Positions 23,689 to 36,199 of a stretch of DNA of 64,000 nucleotides are shown piece by piece. Each line of letters starts with the position of its first letter. Position 1 is the stretch's first letter. The position numbers and the translations under genes were made by a program. The DNA is from Polytrichum commune (taxonomy: Eukaryota; Streptophyta; Polytrichopsida; Polytrichales; Polytrichaceae), in contig OX485803.1 of the NCBI GenBank assembly GCA_950295325.1, forward strand, positions 11,408,001 to 11,472,000, in the 5' to 3' direction. Below the pieces are notes generated by a model. The model was not told where the DNA came from. It was given only the letters and a program-made list of their open reading frames with translations, and ran no database searches.

Positions 23689-23701
23689 GTAGCCCATGTA
23701 A
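23689..23701. repeat. LINE target-site duplication (right)
   Basis: GTAGCCCATGTAA, identical to 20728-20740. It marks the 5' truncation point of the LINE. Confidence 0.88.
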
Positions 23702-24387
23702 CTAATAGGGAGTTTCTTTAGTTTATTTGCCACGTCTTGGGGTTCATATACAAGTTGGCTCTCTCTCTCTCTCTTCACACACAAGTCTGAAGGCATGTGA
23801 CCATTGCAATCTAAGAGCTCTCATTGGTCGAAAGGGTGGAGACTATCCAAGTTCATTTCACACATGAAGGTGAAGGTCTAAATGTCCAAAGAAGACTTCA
23901 TGGATGAAAAGTCTACATGAAGTCCTACATGGCAGACTTTGGATAAAGTTTCATGGTCTCCTAGAATTTTCGTCATGCCCACTTCCAAGAGGTGGGCATG
24001 ACGCAAATTCCTAAAGACCATGACTTTAAAAAAAATAAAAAATAAAGTAGGACAAATTTCAAGACAAAATTCCAAAATAAATTTCAAGACATACAAACAC
24101 CACCAAGTAATTCTCTCAAATTGATAGAGTTTGAGACATATTTATATTAAACCAACTCCTCCCCTCTTTTTCCGACAATAAAACATACAATGGTCCCGCA
24201 AACACGGTCCATTCTCACTTCACACTATGCTTGAGGGCCCGTGACCACATAAAACGGCTTTCCCAACACCCATGGTACGGCCTTTGGATGAGAGTCTAAG
24301 GGTCCTCACCATTACAAGGTCATGGCTCTTGGCTCATGTGTGAAGTGGCCCTTATGTCTACTTTATGGACGAGGTTGTGATGGATGA
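23702..24387. other. Decayed MITE of the GGGCC family with an internal hairpin
   Basis: The right end GTGTGAAGTGGCCC stops at 24351 and is followed by TTA, matching the complement GGGCCACTTCACAC of the other TTA-flanked elements. The stretch 23890-23935 (complement GCCATGTAGGACTTCATG) matches 33345-33380. No intact left end found. A 32-nt-arm hairpin is at 23951-24023. A CT repeat lies at about 23761-23774. Confidence 0.5.
23951..24023. repeat. Imperfect long hairpin
   Basis: Arms 23951-23982 and 23992-24023 pair with five mismatches; the inner 12 bp (CGTCATGCCCAC / GTGGGCATGACG) are perfect around a 9-nt loop. It probably is the core of the decayed MITE, but the size and shape are also those of a small-RNA precursor. 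Confidence 0.75.
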
Positions 24388-24407
24388 GAAATATTTATGG
24401 AGTAATA
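24388..24407. repeat. SINE target-site duplication (left)
   Basis: GAAATATTTATGGAGTAATA, identical over 20 bp to 24772-24791. Confidence 0.93.
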
Positions 24408-24771
24408 GATAGAAACTCCAACCCCTTTCAAGCAAGGGGCCGGCGTGAATAAAGTGTCCGTTCGTAATGCCAATGACCCGATGCCCACTGGACAAGGGGA
24501 CATTGGGACAAATACTACTCTCCCCTTTCGAGGATGGACACTATAGTGACACACTATACAAGTTCCTAGCTAGCCACTAGTGCCTTGAAGATACCGGACA
24601 TGGTATCCCCCCAAAGGGCTTTGAGGTACCCATACAACAAGGTCCAAGGACCCCCCACCATAGTTGGGTGGACTAAGGTAGTGAGCACCACGCCGGCATG
24701 GGGAATAGAACCCACAACCTCCTCATTGGGGGTCATGAGCCCTAACCACCAAGCCAAGGCCCGTGGTGCCT
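24408..24771 (-). mobile_element. tRNA-derived SINE whose tail matches the nearby LINE
   Basis: The element is bounded by a perfect 20-bp direct repeat. On the minus strand its head carries an A-box-like TGGCTTGGTGGTTAGGG and a B-box-like GGTTCTATTCC (one mismatch to the consensus), the internal polymerase III promoter of a tRNA-derived SINE. Its 3' part (24530 to 24415) is homologous to the LINE 3' UTR: for example CGTGAATAAAGTGTCCGTTCG at 24444-24464 against CGTGAATTAAGTGTCTGTTCG at 20782-20802 (plus-strand reading), and CCTTTCGAGGATGGACACT against CCTTTCGAGAGTAGACACT. A stem-loop CCCCTT-TCAAGC-AAGGGG (24422-24439) takes the place of the LINE stem-loop. It is therefore probably copied by that LINE's machinery. 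Confidence 0.9.
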
Positions 24772-24791
24772 GAAATATTTATGGAGTAATA
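24772..24791. repeat. SINE target-site duplication (right)
   Basis: GAAATATTTATGGAGTAATA, marking the 5' end of the minus-strand SINE. Confidence 0.93.
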
Positions 24792-27700
24792 AAATGTGCA
24801 CCGGATAGACATTTGGTGACAACCTGCTGTGGGGATTTCGTGTAGTTGCACCTTGCTTATTTGTTTGTTGCATGTATTTCCAATTGGATGGCTTGTGATA
24901 TGCTAGAGGGGGGAATTGGCAAAGTGTTTCATGAGTTCGTTAGATTATTAGGTTCAATCTCATTTGGTTGGGAGTGTATTTGTCCCATATTGGTGTTTGT
25001 GGAGATTCTAGGGGTTTGGGGATTTTTTTCATAGGTACCTCAAAATTGTGTTTCCTAGGGGTGGTTGACAACTTTTTTAAAATTTTCTTTTAAAAAGAGA
25101 TTTAGGTTTGAAATCTTGTGAGGCCTCCTTGTGATTAGTGAGACAAGAGTGCATGATATTTTTTTCCTTCTCATACTGAGCATTTCACAACATTGCACTC
25201 ATTTGATTGTTGGAATTTTGTGGGGCTCATTAAGTTGATGATTTTCACATGGAGAAAGTCGTTTTAGAGAGTTATGAGTTGTGTTCTTTTCATGAATTTG
25301 TTTTGGTGTGTGTGTGTTCATCTTAGGTAAGAATGTCAATTTGAAGAGAACAATTCATTAGATTTAAAGTGCCAAAACTATTATCAAGGCCATGGGGGAA
25401 ACTCTCCCGCATATTAAGATATCATGTGAATTTGAGTCTTTTCACCTCTATATCATATGTTATAAATACATGGAAAAAACATAGAATTTCTACTACATCT
25501 ATAAAACATGACATCATAAATGTGGGTTCCCATATGGGGGGGAAGGGGGGGGGGGGGAGATATTGTATGCATTTGAAGGTGAGATTTGAAATTGTGTAGA
25601 GGATTATTGACTTTATTTAAAGTTATGAATCATGCATTATCATTTATTATTTTTGCCATTTGGCATATCACTCTCTGCGTATTACGATATCATGTGAATT
25701 TGAGTTTTCCCACCCCTATATCATGTACTATGAATATTTGGGAAGTTCATGAATTTTTTATTGGATCTAAAGAGCACAACATCATATTTTGTGGGATATT
25801 TTGTGAAACGTACATGACATCAAATTTTTATAGTCTTTTTTAAGTCAATTTCTATGTCATTTTAGTTAAAAGGGTAGGTTACATACAAAATAGTTTAACA
25901 AATTTTATGACTATACTTTGAATAGCATTATATACCATGGATATTTACTCAAGAAAAAAACGATGATTTATTATTATTAAATATTAAAAAACGTATAAGA
26001 AATAGTACTTCTTTAAATGTATGTGGTTTTGAAGTTGAGAAAAGAGTGACCACCCAGGGCCTTGGGCTGTGGAGGGGTGTCTACATGGGTTTATTGTCAT
26101 TTGAATTTGATATGGATGAGAAATGTAATATTTTTAGGGTTGTGTGTTGTAGATTGATCATGAGTAGTGTTTCTTACATATTTGTGAAGTTTGAGGTTGA
26201 GGAAGCATTTCATGCTTTCTTTGTGTATATTGTCTTTATTTCGTGTTATTATGATTTTGAAGAGCTGAAGTTACCAATTGAGGGCCAATGCACATTGGTT
26301 TTATGAATGTTATTTACTCATGTTCTCAAACATCATAAGTTACTTATAACATTCTTCATCACATTCTTAGGTACATATGTGTGATTATTTAATAAAATTT
26401 TCATTCCCGATGGGTTCTAGGGACCCTATATTTGATCATTGTTTGTAGTTTTGAAATTTGCAATCACAATGACCTTCTTTACATGGCATGTCATGTGCTC
26501 AATGTAAGATCAAGTCGGCACGCAAAGACATATATATATATATATATATTCTATAAAACAAAAATGAAACATATGAAGTGTGGTTCCTCCACACCACAAT
26601 AATGTGTACACTTCAATTCCTATAGATGCAATCTTTAGGTAAAAATTTATAACAATTCTCACTTCTAGAGAAGCAGCTTTAGAGAGAATGAGTTGGTCTT
26701 ACATGATGACACCTTTTGTAGACTAAGTTTTTTGGCCATAGCCGACCTAGAAGGGCATTTTTCAAGTTCATATGCTTTCTCATCCGGTGAATGATACTTA
26801 GGATCTCTTCCTTAGTGTGAGATTAGAAGGCTATCGCCACATCAATTTGGTTATGGCTTGTAATCATCTTCTCCTCCCTCGATGTGATAAGGAGAAGGTT
26901 GGCTAGCAAAGAGAAAGGTTGTTTTCTTGGTGTAGAATCCGGCATACTCTTAATATAGAAACAATAGGCTTTCTTGAAGGTTCAACACTCAATGATTGAG
27001 ATTGAATACTCGACATTAGTCAATTTCCAAGCAAGATGCTTGTAGATATAGAATTAGCTTGAAAGAGCCGAGTGATTCGGACTCTAATTTGTCTTGAAAT
27101 TCTAACATTGAGAGTAAAAGTTTGTTAAGTACAATTGTCTTGATGCCTTTGAAGTGGAACTTTGATTGTTGTCATGCTATACTTTGGGATGAAAGTGATG
27201 TCTTGAATGTTTAGTAGCAGTGGCTATGAACGTTAATTTGAGCTTTAATCAATAGCGTGAGTGAGATTGATTAAAGAGTGTAAAAGTCAAAGTTGATCAT
27301 AAGTAAATTATGGCTAGAGACCAACGAATAGAGCAACCGAATGTGAGTCAAAGAGAGAGGTAGGATATGTGTGAAATCCAATAGGCCATAAGCATGTAAG
27401 TTACTTCACTTACCTTGTGAGAGGGAGTAAATACTGTTTTCCAATATGAGGGCAATAATCTTATTCAGATTGTGTAAGTACATGACCAGTTGGAGGTCCA
27501 AAGACACATAATATTTGCATGAGAATAGAAGGCAAATAGCCGAGTGGAATAAATAACCATAAAGGAGATGATTGAAAACCTTAAGAAGGGTCATAGCCTG
27601 TATAAATGGGAGCAAATGAGTTGTGTAACTGAAGATTAAAAATTGACAAAGTTCAAAGAAAGAAAATAGCATGGAGATAGTGAATTGACTAAGAGGGCAT

Positions 27701-28205
27701 GCGATGGGCATAGTCATGAGCAATGAAAGAGGAAGGCTATAGCTGAGACTTGGTTGAAAGTTAACCAAGAGAGGTAAAGACTGAGAGGCTTGCGATGGGC
27801 ATAATCATGACTGTATAAGTTCAATAGGCCATAGCCAAGACTTAAATCATGAGATAGCCTAGTAAGTGGAAGGAATTACCTTGTGGTAAATATTGAAAGA
27901 AAATGGCCTAAATAAGTCTACTGCACCATAATGGAAGGATACAGAGAGACTGCATGCAAGCAATGATAACGAAGCCTAGTGATACTTTGTGTAAGCAATA
28001 GACTGCCAAGGACATTACCTTGAAAGGAGAATGACTTTACCTTACTGAAGAAAGTGGATAAATAATATAGGTGATTTGTGTCTACAAGATAGACTAAGAG
28101 CACATAAACAAAGGATATAGCCTATCTTGATGATGTGTTAATGTTAAGTTAACCTATGTGGTTGAAGCTTGAGATAAGTTGCTAGCTCCACCGAAGATGA
28201 AGGTG
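24792..28205. other. Gene-free sequence with a tandem duplication and G-tracts
   Basis: GATATCATGTGAATTTGAGT at 25419 recurs at 25686 and similarity extends over about 115 bp (to 25535 and 25805), a diverged duplication with a 267-bp offset. G7-AA-G13 lies at 25536-25557 and a (TA)n run at about 26530-26550. Frames such as 27406-27768 minus have no recognisable motif. Confidence 0.5.
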
Positions 28206-28215
28206 GTGATTACAG

Positions 28216-28809
28216 CAGCGACGCTATATTGTGAGCAGTGAGCGGCGAGCGGCGAGCGGCGAGCGGTGAGCAGAAAATTTGAAATTTTTGAAAAAAAATT
28301 GATTTAAAAAAAAAATCAGAATATTTGACTTAATTCTTACACCGAGTAGGACTCTTCGTATAGTTTCTTTACAAATAGGACTAAGGGTAGATGATACGTT
28401 TAACTGTGGATGGTGCCTATAACCGTGGAGTGGAAGAAATTATAAACTTTTGAAAAAACCATCCATAAAAAGAAACGGAAGAAAACAAAAAAAAAATTAG
28501 AAAAAAAACTTCCAAAATAATAGGGAACATAAAATAAGGGATAAGAATGTAAATTAAAATTTTAAGTATTTATCCACGAAAACTCAAAAAAAGGAAAACA
28601 GATAATAAAAAAAATGAATTTTTTTTGTCAAGGTCCTTTCGGATCCAAGACAAGAATATTCTATAGTCACAATTGAGAATAAAAAATAGAGAAAAATGGT
28701 CATAGGGTCTATATCATACATTTCATTGAAAATTTTGAAGAATAAAAATTCAAATTTTCTGCTCACGGCTCACTGCTCACCGCTCACCGCTCACAAGATA
28801 GCATTCCTG
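28216..28809. mobile_element. 594-bp inverted-repeat element with heptamer-repeat arms
   Basis: Flanked by an exact 10-bp direct repeat GTGATTACAG (28206-28215 and 28810-28819). The ends are inverted: left CAGCGACGCTATATTGTGAG, right as complement CAGGAATGCTATCTTGTGAG. Both arms then carry tandem 7-mers of the type GTGAGCR/GCGAGCG before a shared CAGAAAATTTGAA. The interior is A/T homopolymer-rich and non-coding. The 10-bp duplication would suit a Mutator-like element and the CAG ends a hAT; the class is open. Confidence 0.8.
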
Positions 28810-28819
28810 GTGATTACAG

Positions 28820-31800
28820 TTGTGAAGAGTTGCATGATGATTGTAAGTTGATTAAGTTAACATAATTTAAGATTATCGCAAGCATGATGCATGATAATTC
28901 AAGACTATGCAGTTACTCAAAAGACATTACCCCAGACTTTGTCTAGACTATTGGCCATAGATTTTTTGCCAAGCTCTTGAGCTTCACGACTGATTTAGAG
29001 GATGGAATTAAAGTGGTAGGAGTCCCCACACCAGGATTAAATCACACACGATTGAGAAAACACAATGACTCATAAATGTGGAGATTAAGCTTAATAAAGA
29101 AGGAATGAAGGAGTGAAATAACATAGATTGTTATTAGAATCCTTAATCCAACGTAACGTTAATCTTTATAAACAATAGCTTAGTCTTCCTTGAGACTTAA
29201 TTCTTTGGTTGTTTTCTTTGGGTTTAAGTGATAGCAAAAATGTTAACTACACCTTTGATGGAGGCCTAAGACATTCACGAACCTAACATGTAAATGTGAT
29301 GAACAAATTTTTTGTTCTACCCGAAAAACATATTGGTGGGTTTGTTCAACGTAGTGTGTTTTCTTGGCTCAAGCCCAATAATATCCTTCCATTTCTGGTG
29401 TCACCCAAGTCACGAAAAAAGGTTTCATCTCTTTCAAAGGGAAGTTGGGGAAAGGGCCAAGAATAGGCCTTAAAAAAAAAAAATTAGCATTCTTGACTTG
29501 AAATGTTTTTGGGCCTTTATGTATAGTGACCATCGTGTTCTTTAAGAAGGACCTTGGACCTTTAAAGGTTAAAGTTGTGAGTATGAAGGGGCTCGAGGAG
29601 CCTAGTAAGGAATGAACATGGGGCATTGATTACAAGTATTTGAAAGTGTCCACCTTTTAATGAAGGTAGTATGCAACTTGGAGAAAAACTCTATAATATA
29701 ATACTAATGTTGGTGAGCAAAGGCAAGAGTTTTTTGAGAACTTCAAGTACATTGTCAAAATGGCTTGTGTTGGACCACCTTGTTGTAGCATGACTAGCTT
29801 GCTCTTGTGTTTGCAATAGATGACATTGTTAGGGTTTGCAAGAGTAATATGTTTCAATATCCATTGCTTATCACAATGTGGTGACTTGCGCGGGGGGGGG
29901 GGGGGGGGGGCAAGAGTTAAGAGGGATCCCAAGAATAATACAATATGAAGTTTCAATGAGTGCATGAGATTTCCAAGCAGAAAATCACTGTGGGCATTTA
30001 ATCAGTCCGTGATTGGAGACACTTGTCATAAAGAGTGATGAATCTCATGTAGGGGAGCTATGCTAGGGGTTTAAAAATTTAAATAAAAAATAACATGATT
30101 GATTTCTCTAACATCCGAGAAACAAATTGAAAAGTCATGCTATGTCCATCATTCCTACAAGCCATTGCATATTTTAAAACCCTTTTTCAACATGTAATGA
30201 AATGCTTGAAATTTTCCAAATAAACCATGTAAAATGTTTTCATCTAGACACAAATCAACATTTCATCTTACTCCAAAGACAAACAACCTCAATCCTACAT
30301 CCACCAAAGATGACCCAACTCTCTCCACTTTGCCTCATTCCTTGGGACCTCATAAGACAAAAATTGATTTTACATAACTTCATATATCTTCCATGTTTTT
30401 ATAATTTATTTCCAAGATATATGAATTAACCCACTGGTCACATCGTATTAGGAAGTGCTTAACAAGATTGAAAGGAGGTTAGTTTTTGTTTTAACCTGAT
30501 TGCAACATATCCTAAACCTAGCATGCTTTAAATAAGTACCACAACCCCATAATGAGTTGTTTACATTTTGAAGTTATTGGATAGTACAAACACATAGTGC
30601 AGTAAGGTTGGTGCTTATTGTTCAAAGTTTGAAAGGGTTGTGCTTACTTGTGTGTGTAGAAAATAGTGGCAAAAGAACATGCGTGGCATTTGAATGCATG
30701 ACTTCTCTTTTACTTTGAAGCCTTTTTTCCTACAATAGGTTTATATGTAACAAGAATTATCATTGAGTCATGCTACATCTCACCTCATGTACGCTACTAA
30801 ACCTCATCTAGTTGGTTAGAGGCACATTGGACACATGTGAGACATGCTCTTCACATATTTGACACCAAATCATACTCACTCCTTTTTGTTTACATAAATG
30901 ATTGCACTTTCTTACTTCATAATTATGGTAACATGTGGACATAGCTTTCTATAATTGGATTTGTAAGATAACTTATAAGCATTACATGTTCAAGTTTCAT
31001 ATATGAACTTAGACGCTTGCATTGGTCCAATAAGTTGTGCCCTTTATAGAGGTTTAGGCTCCAAATTCTAAGTTTATTAGTACTTGATTGTTGTGAAGAA
31101 TTCATGCTATTACAAAATATGCTTGCTAAATTCTTATGTTGCTATGGGAGATATCCCACCCACCCACTCACTTTGAAATGGAAAGGAAATAGCCTTTTTA
31201 CAAAAGATGCATTGACACATAAGTGGTTTTGCATTTACTTGGCCAAGTTAAGGTTTAGGGAGTCTTTGTTTCTCATCTCTGTGAAATCTAAGCAACTAAC
31301 ACAACTTTTTAGTACTCAAAAGTAGGTCGCAGCACGCCCGCCTCCTTGGATATCTCAATGCTCTCCCTTACAAGAGATTTTTCCAAGATTTTGGGTTTGG
31401 CACATTCTTTCCAATGTTCTTCTCGTGTTTGAGTTTTTGCATTATCATGTTGTCCTTTCGATTGTGCCTATCATTGTCCAACCCCTTAGCCTTTATGTTA
31501 GCAATGTAGTTGTCTTTTTGGACAATCCTTGCTTTTGCATGCATGTTGTCAACATGAATGCCCACTTGGTACTCCCACATGCTTGTCCTCCAAAACATAT
31601 AATCCAAATTTGCATGTGATGGGTAAGTACCATACCTATCCATTAGTTTATCCTCCATTGAAATGCTTTTTTTTTCCAGAATTTCTTCAATCCTTTACAT
31701 AAATCCATTACTAAAGCTTGAGGATGTATCATGTATTCAAGTGAAATCCCAATGGTTTACAGAGGAGCCGAGGGAGATGAAGAATGTTTAAATTTACCGA

Positions 31801-33344
31801 CTGCATGTTGTTGAGATTTGTAATGTTTTAAGAATACGAGCTACAAATGATTCAAAGCATTTTCATTGTATGAGTTCATATCCAATAAATTCTTGTTGCT
31901 TTTCAAGGTCAAAGCCTCTAAATCCAGACCATGTTCATTGATCGTCACCATGTGTCACACTAACAGGCAAGAGGGAGTTGCTACATACGAGTGGACCTTT
32001 CATGCATTCAACAAACGCCCTAAAATTAGTATAAAACCCAAGGATATACAATTTAGATCTACTTGACAAATTAGTCTATAGAGATGAACCCAAATAGAGA
32101 TAAACTAACCACAAACCTATACACAAAGCAAGTTTCTAATGCATGGACGAGAGGTATGCTCGTACACAACAACATCCTCCTGCTCCAACACAAAAGAGAA
32201 ACTTGGCTTGGCAATTCCCCATCACGAAGAGAGAGTATGCTCTCCACCTCAATTTCTAAAAGCAACCACACGATGAACTCCATTCACATACATTCCTATG
32301 CTCCAGTACGATGTTCACAATACGTTTTTAAGTGGCTTCACATGCAGGCTGCTCAAAGATTTTTATTGCTTTCAGGGGTGAAATACTGGTGAGGCCAGTC
32401 ACCCGCCACTCCACCCAACAGGCAATTTTCCAACACAAAACTGGTGAACTTGCACCGAATTTTAGCACTCTGCTCGAGGTCCAACGCTCGCTGCTAACGG
32501 GTCACTGCTCGATGCACAGAAAGCTCCAAACGCTCCCAACAATTGTGAGCCCCGTGGCGTGGCAGCAGTGGGAGGAGAGCGTAAGCTCTCAAGTTATAAC
32601 TTACAGACAAAGTTATTTGCTCAATGTTGCACAGAACTGGCACACGCAGTGTTTGCTTCCCGCATTAATCTGCACATCACACTAGGCTGGAAAAATATTA
32701 AATTCTTGGTGGCAGGTGGACCCGAGGTCTCAGGTCCTGTTTCCAGGGAGATTTCTGGGCATAATGGGTCGAGATCCAAACAGTTACATGCATGTTGACA
32801 TCTTTTGGTGGTTGTTTTTTTGTGTTGAATTCAGGAAACTGTTCTTTAAATTGGTCTGAATGGATCTGTAAGTTTCTCGAAGTCTTCAATTTGAGCCGCT
32901 TGATTCTCAAACTCAGCCAGTTCATCTGCAACTAGCACAGTTGGTTCTCCCTGTTCATTGCTCAACTAACTTGAATAATTGGGGAGGGAGGGGGGGGGGG
33001 GGTGTGGATGAGAAGATGCCTACCTATGGGTCAGGGATGTTTTACACAAAGACCAAGAGTTGTGACCATGAGAATCTAACGGTCTTTGAAAATCATCCAA
33101 AGGTTGTATTGTGGAGAATTCGAATCTAATCTTGCAATGTATGGGTCTTCAAGGTTAGTGGGAAGTGAAAGTGGACCATGTTGAGGGACCACAACATGTT
33201 TTCAGGTTTGGTTCCCTACCATGTGTAATATAGTGTTTCTAGGAGCCAATGATAATTTAATTAATTACTACGGTTCCTCGTTTTACGTTAGATCCAGTAT
33301 TTTTATGGGTCTAATACAATATTTGGTAGACCGTGAAACAATAT
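28820..33344. other. No convincing gene; G-tracts
   Basis: G19 at 29892-29910 and G13 at 32990-33002. A locally GC-richer stretch at 32400-32950 has several overlapping frames. One minus segment at about 32850-32960 looks like old coding sequence and matches 40605-40715 (separate entry). Confidence 0.5.
32850..32960 (-). pseudogene. Degenerate coding fragment, copy 1
   Basis: In one minus frame it reads SNEQGEPTVLVADELAEFEN and on through QAAQIEDFEKLTDPFRPI to a stop. The DNA matches 40605-40715 (plus), for example AATGAACAGGGAGAAC and GAGTTTGAG-AAT-A-C. I do not recognise the protein; two decayed copies suggest an old transposable element or a dispersed gene fragment. Confidence 0.4.
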
Positions 33345-33519
33345 CCACTTGTTGCCATGTAGGATGTCATGTAGGATTTTTATCCATTCGAGTTTCTTTG
33401 GTTTTCAGGCCTTGAAGATCTATTGCAACATGAACTTGGACTGTCTTTGGCTTCTTAACCAATCACACAATTTGTATACCACAAGTCAAGGGCCCTCGAG
33501 CTCTAGTGTAAAGTGGCCC
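33345..33519. mobile_element. Fragment of GGGCC-type MITE (right end)
   Basis: It ends CTCTAGTGTAAAGTGGCCC at 33519, the complement of GGGCCACTTTACACTAGAG, and contains GCCATGTAGGATGTCATG as in the element near 23900. The left end was not found. Confidence 0.5.
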
Positions 33520-34494
33520 TCAACCTTGGATGCTACCTTAGAAGTTAGATGCTCCAATAAAGAAAGAAAAGAAAAATAAGCATCGGTGTTCTCACCAACG
33601 TGAATATGAATCCGTTAATCCTGTTCCGTTCAAGGAGTGCCCCATGCTACACACCAAGTTTCAAAAATAAAAATTATATAAGGCATATGACCTAATTGTG
33701 GGCCAGCTCATATTGAAGTCAAACTAGACATATTTAAAATATACAGAATTTTTAGTTGTCTCAACTTTATGGGCATGTCCATCAATCCACTTTCAATGTA
33801 TCTAATTTTTATGGGAGATTTGTGAATCCCCAATGATTGTTTGAAAGTGATGATATTAAAATACGATGAAGAACTGAATTATATTTCAATTTAATGTTAA
33901 ATTTATATCATCAATTGATAAATAGTGAATATCTAATTGAACCGATTTTTTATATTGAAGGGGTGCACATATAGTTGAAATTAGAAAATGGCATGTGTGT
34001 GTTGCCACGAAATTATTATTCCTATATGCAAATTTTTAGGCCACAAAAAGATATGCGTACAAATTTATAGGTGAGAAATAGACTAAAGTATGCACACACA
34101 AGTTATAAAAAATGGTAAACAATGAAATGCCTAATATGCATAGCCCCCAAAAACATGATGCCTATAATCCTCAATGTAGGCTTACAACCCTTATCAGGTT
34201 AGAAGTAGCCTAGTATATGTACAAAGTGAAGGAAATCAATACCCTACAATTGTGTGCAATGCGTATCCCTTACCTTCAAACAATACACCTTTTTGTGCAC
34301 CCATGTGGGTAGGTACAACCAATATTTTTATGTTATCATAATGATCTCTACATATTTTATTAAAGGATCACACCATACAAGTGAACGCATTGTAGTTTTG
34401 GAACATGCCCTTGTTTGGTTTCACTTAAATATGAGTCGGACACTTTCACCTCCCCAAACAATTTAAAATGTTGGATCGGATTGGAAATTGTTTC
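33520..34494. other. No gene seen
   Basis: Very AT-rich sequence without recognisable exons or repeat ends. Confidence 0.5.
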
Positions 34495-35010
34495 ATCCAG
34501 TTAGCAATTTTGATAATCTCTTAAATAGACGCCTATATTTGAGTGGTGTATGATAGATGTGGATACCAAAATGAACACCATAAGAACAAATTCTATCTAT
34601 CTAGATAGATAGATGGCTTTGGCTTTGGCTTTGGCTTTGGGCTTTGAGCACCAATGTGTTATATTTCTACATGAGTCTTTGATGCAATAAGTCGCCATTT
34701 GAATAAATAACAAATTAACAATTGCTAAGATTTTTATGCTCAATAGTGAACACAAACATGGAAGCAGACCTACATGATGAATTATGAAGAAAGATAATTT
34801 TTGCTTTGATAACAAATAAGATGTTCATACGAGCTACAAAAATTATGTGAAAATTGCTTAGGCCTTGGTTTGAATTTGCAATCATCTTGTGCAACTCACA
34901 TGTATAACACCCTAAGGAGAAATGGGCTAGCCATAAAAGGTGTCCATTTTTTGGTTGTTTTTAGGCCTACTTACCATGCAATTACCGTTCTAGGCGGAAA
35001 AGCCCCCAAC
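34495..35010 (+). repeat. Repeat family B, copy 1
   Basis: Shares the order AGACGCCTATATTTGAGTGG, CTCAATAGTGAACACA, GATAACAAATAAGATGTTCA and GGAGAAATGGGCTAGCC with 46685-47060 and, inverted, 36200-36700. It contains a perfect 22-bp palindrome near 34592-34613 (TCTATCTATCT / AGATAGATAGA) and a (GGCTTT)4 run just after it. Confidence 0.6.
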
Positions 35011-36199
35011 ATTATATTGGAACAACCATGACCGCTAGAGTACATCTACTAAAACTTAATACAATATTCCTAAAATGTGTAGGAGGATAACATGCATGTG
35101 TGCATATTAATAAAATATCCATAAAAATGTCAACAGTGCAATGCACAGAGTCATATGAAAGAGTACATATTAGCATTTGAAAGAACAAGGTATGACCAAA
35201 TTAGAGGACCCGCTATCCTATTACCTCAAAATGGAGGGTCTTCGGGGGGTCTTCTTTGTCATTGTCCCTCCAAAACTATGTTGGATGTTGTGGAGGGAGA
35301 TGGGGTGGGATGTGGTCATTATACATTTTCTCCCTTTGAAGTAGGACCAGAGAGAATGACAATTTTTGTGTGGTCAACATGCTCTTAAGGTGAAGGTTGC
35401 TTAAACCAACTGTTTGATGATTAGCCTAATTTTGAATTTAATTTATCTCATTGGTATGCATGATATGCTTTGTAAGTTGGCTTAGACATGATGAAAATGA
35501 AATTTAAATAAAATGCACCCCGTATGAATATACTACAAATTTTTTAAGTCACTTAACTCTAGTTTCCTAAATTTCTCCATACATGCACACCTTTTCCACT
35601 ACAAAGGACTCCCAAATTCATCCCAACACTCCTCCAAAATCGTCAGCGTTTTTCGTCCAAAACCAACTCTGCTTTCTTCTAAAATCGTCTCCAACCACCC
35701 GTGCACTAAAACCAACACTCCACCCAGTAGAAAAGTTGAGCCCGTATAACTTTTGCATATGGGATCTTTATAAAAACATATAACTAACCACCCCTATCTA
35801 CACCCCGACCCTTGCCCAAATGCAATCCCACTTTTGTTCAAAATTAATTGTGCATTCTGCCAGAACTCCCCCACTTTGCGCCAAGGACATTCGGATAGTT
35901 TAAGGTCTTCTCTAACTATGGGATTAGGAGGCATGCATAGGGGGATCCTTTTAAGAGGGAGTTGAACTTAGCACCCTCTACCTTACAGCATTAGAGTTAG
36001 TTACAAACTAAGTTCCACATAACGCACTCTACAAAAATGTTATAGTGGTTGTTCAATATTGTTGCTTCTACCAAAAGAAAGAAAGAAGAAGAAGAATTCA
36101 CAATTTGTCCTCCAGTAGTAGACACCAACAACCCTTTCAAGTTTTCATGCAACTCATTGTAAGCCTTATAAAAAAACATTAGAAAAATAATAAACATTT
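35011..36199. other. No gene seen
   Basis: AT-rich; a short GAA run at about 36080-36095. No exon recognised. Confidence 0.45.

Noticed and set aside
23702-23796. N-terminus MPSDLCVKRERES as the start of the LINE protein
   Set aside because: It lies outside the target-site duplication, so it is host DNA, and the RERES part comes from a CT microsatellite.
28229-28270. CRISPR or telomere-like array (GAGCGGC repeats)
   Set aside because: The heptamers are part of the inverted arms of a transposon-like unit, with no spacers and no telomere consensus.
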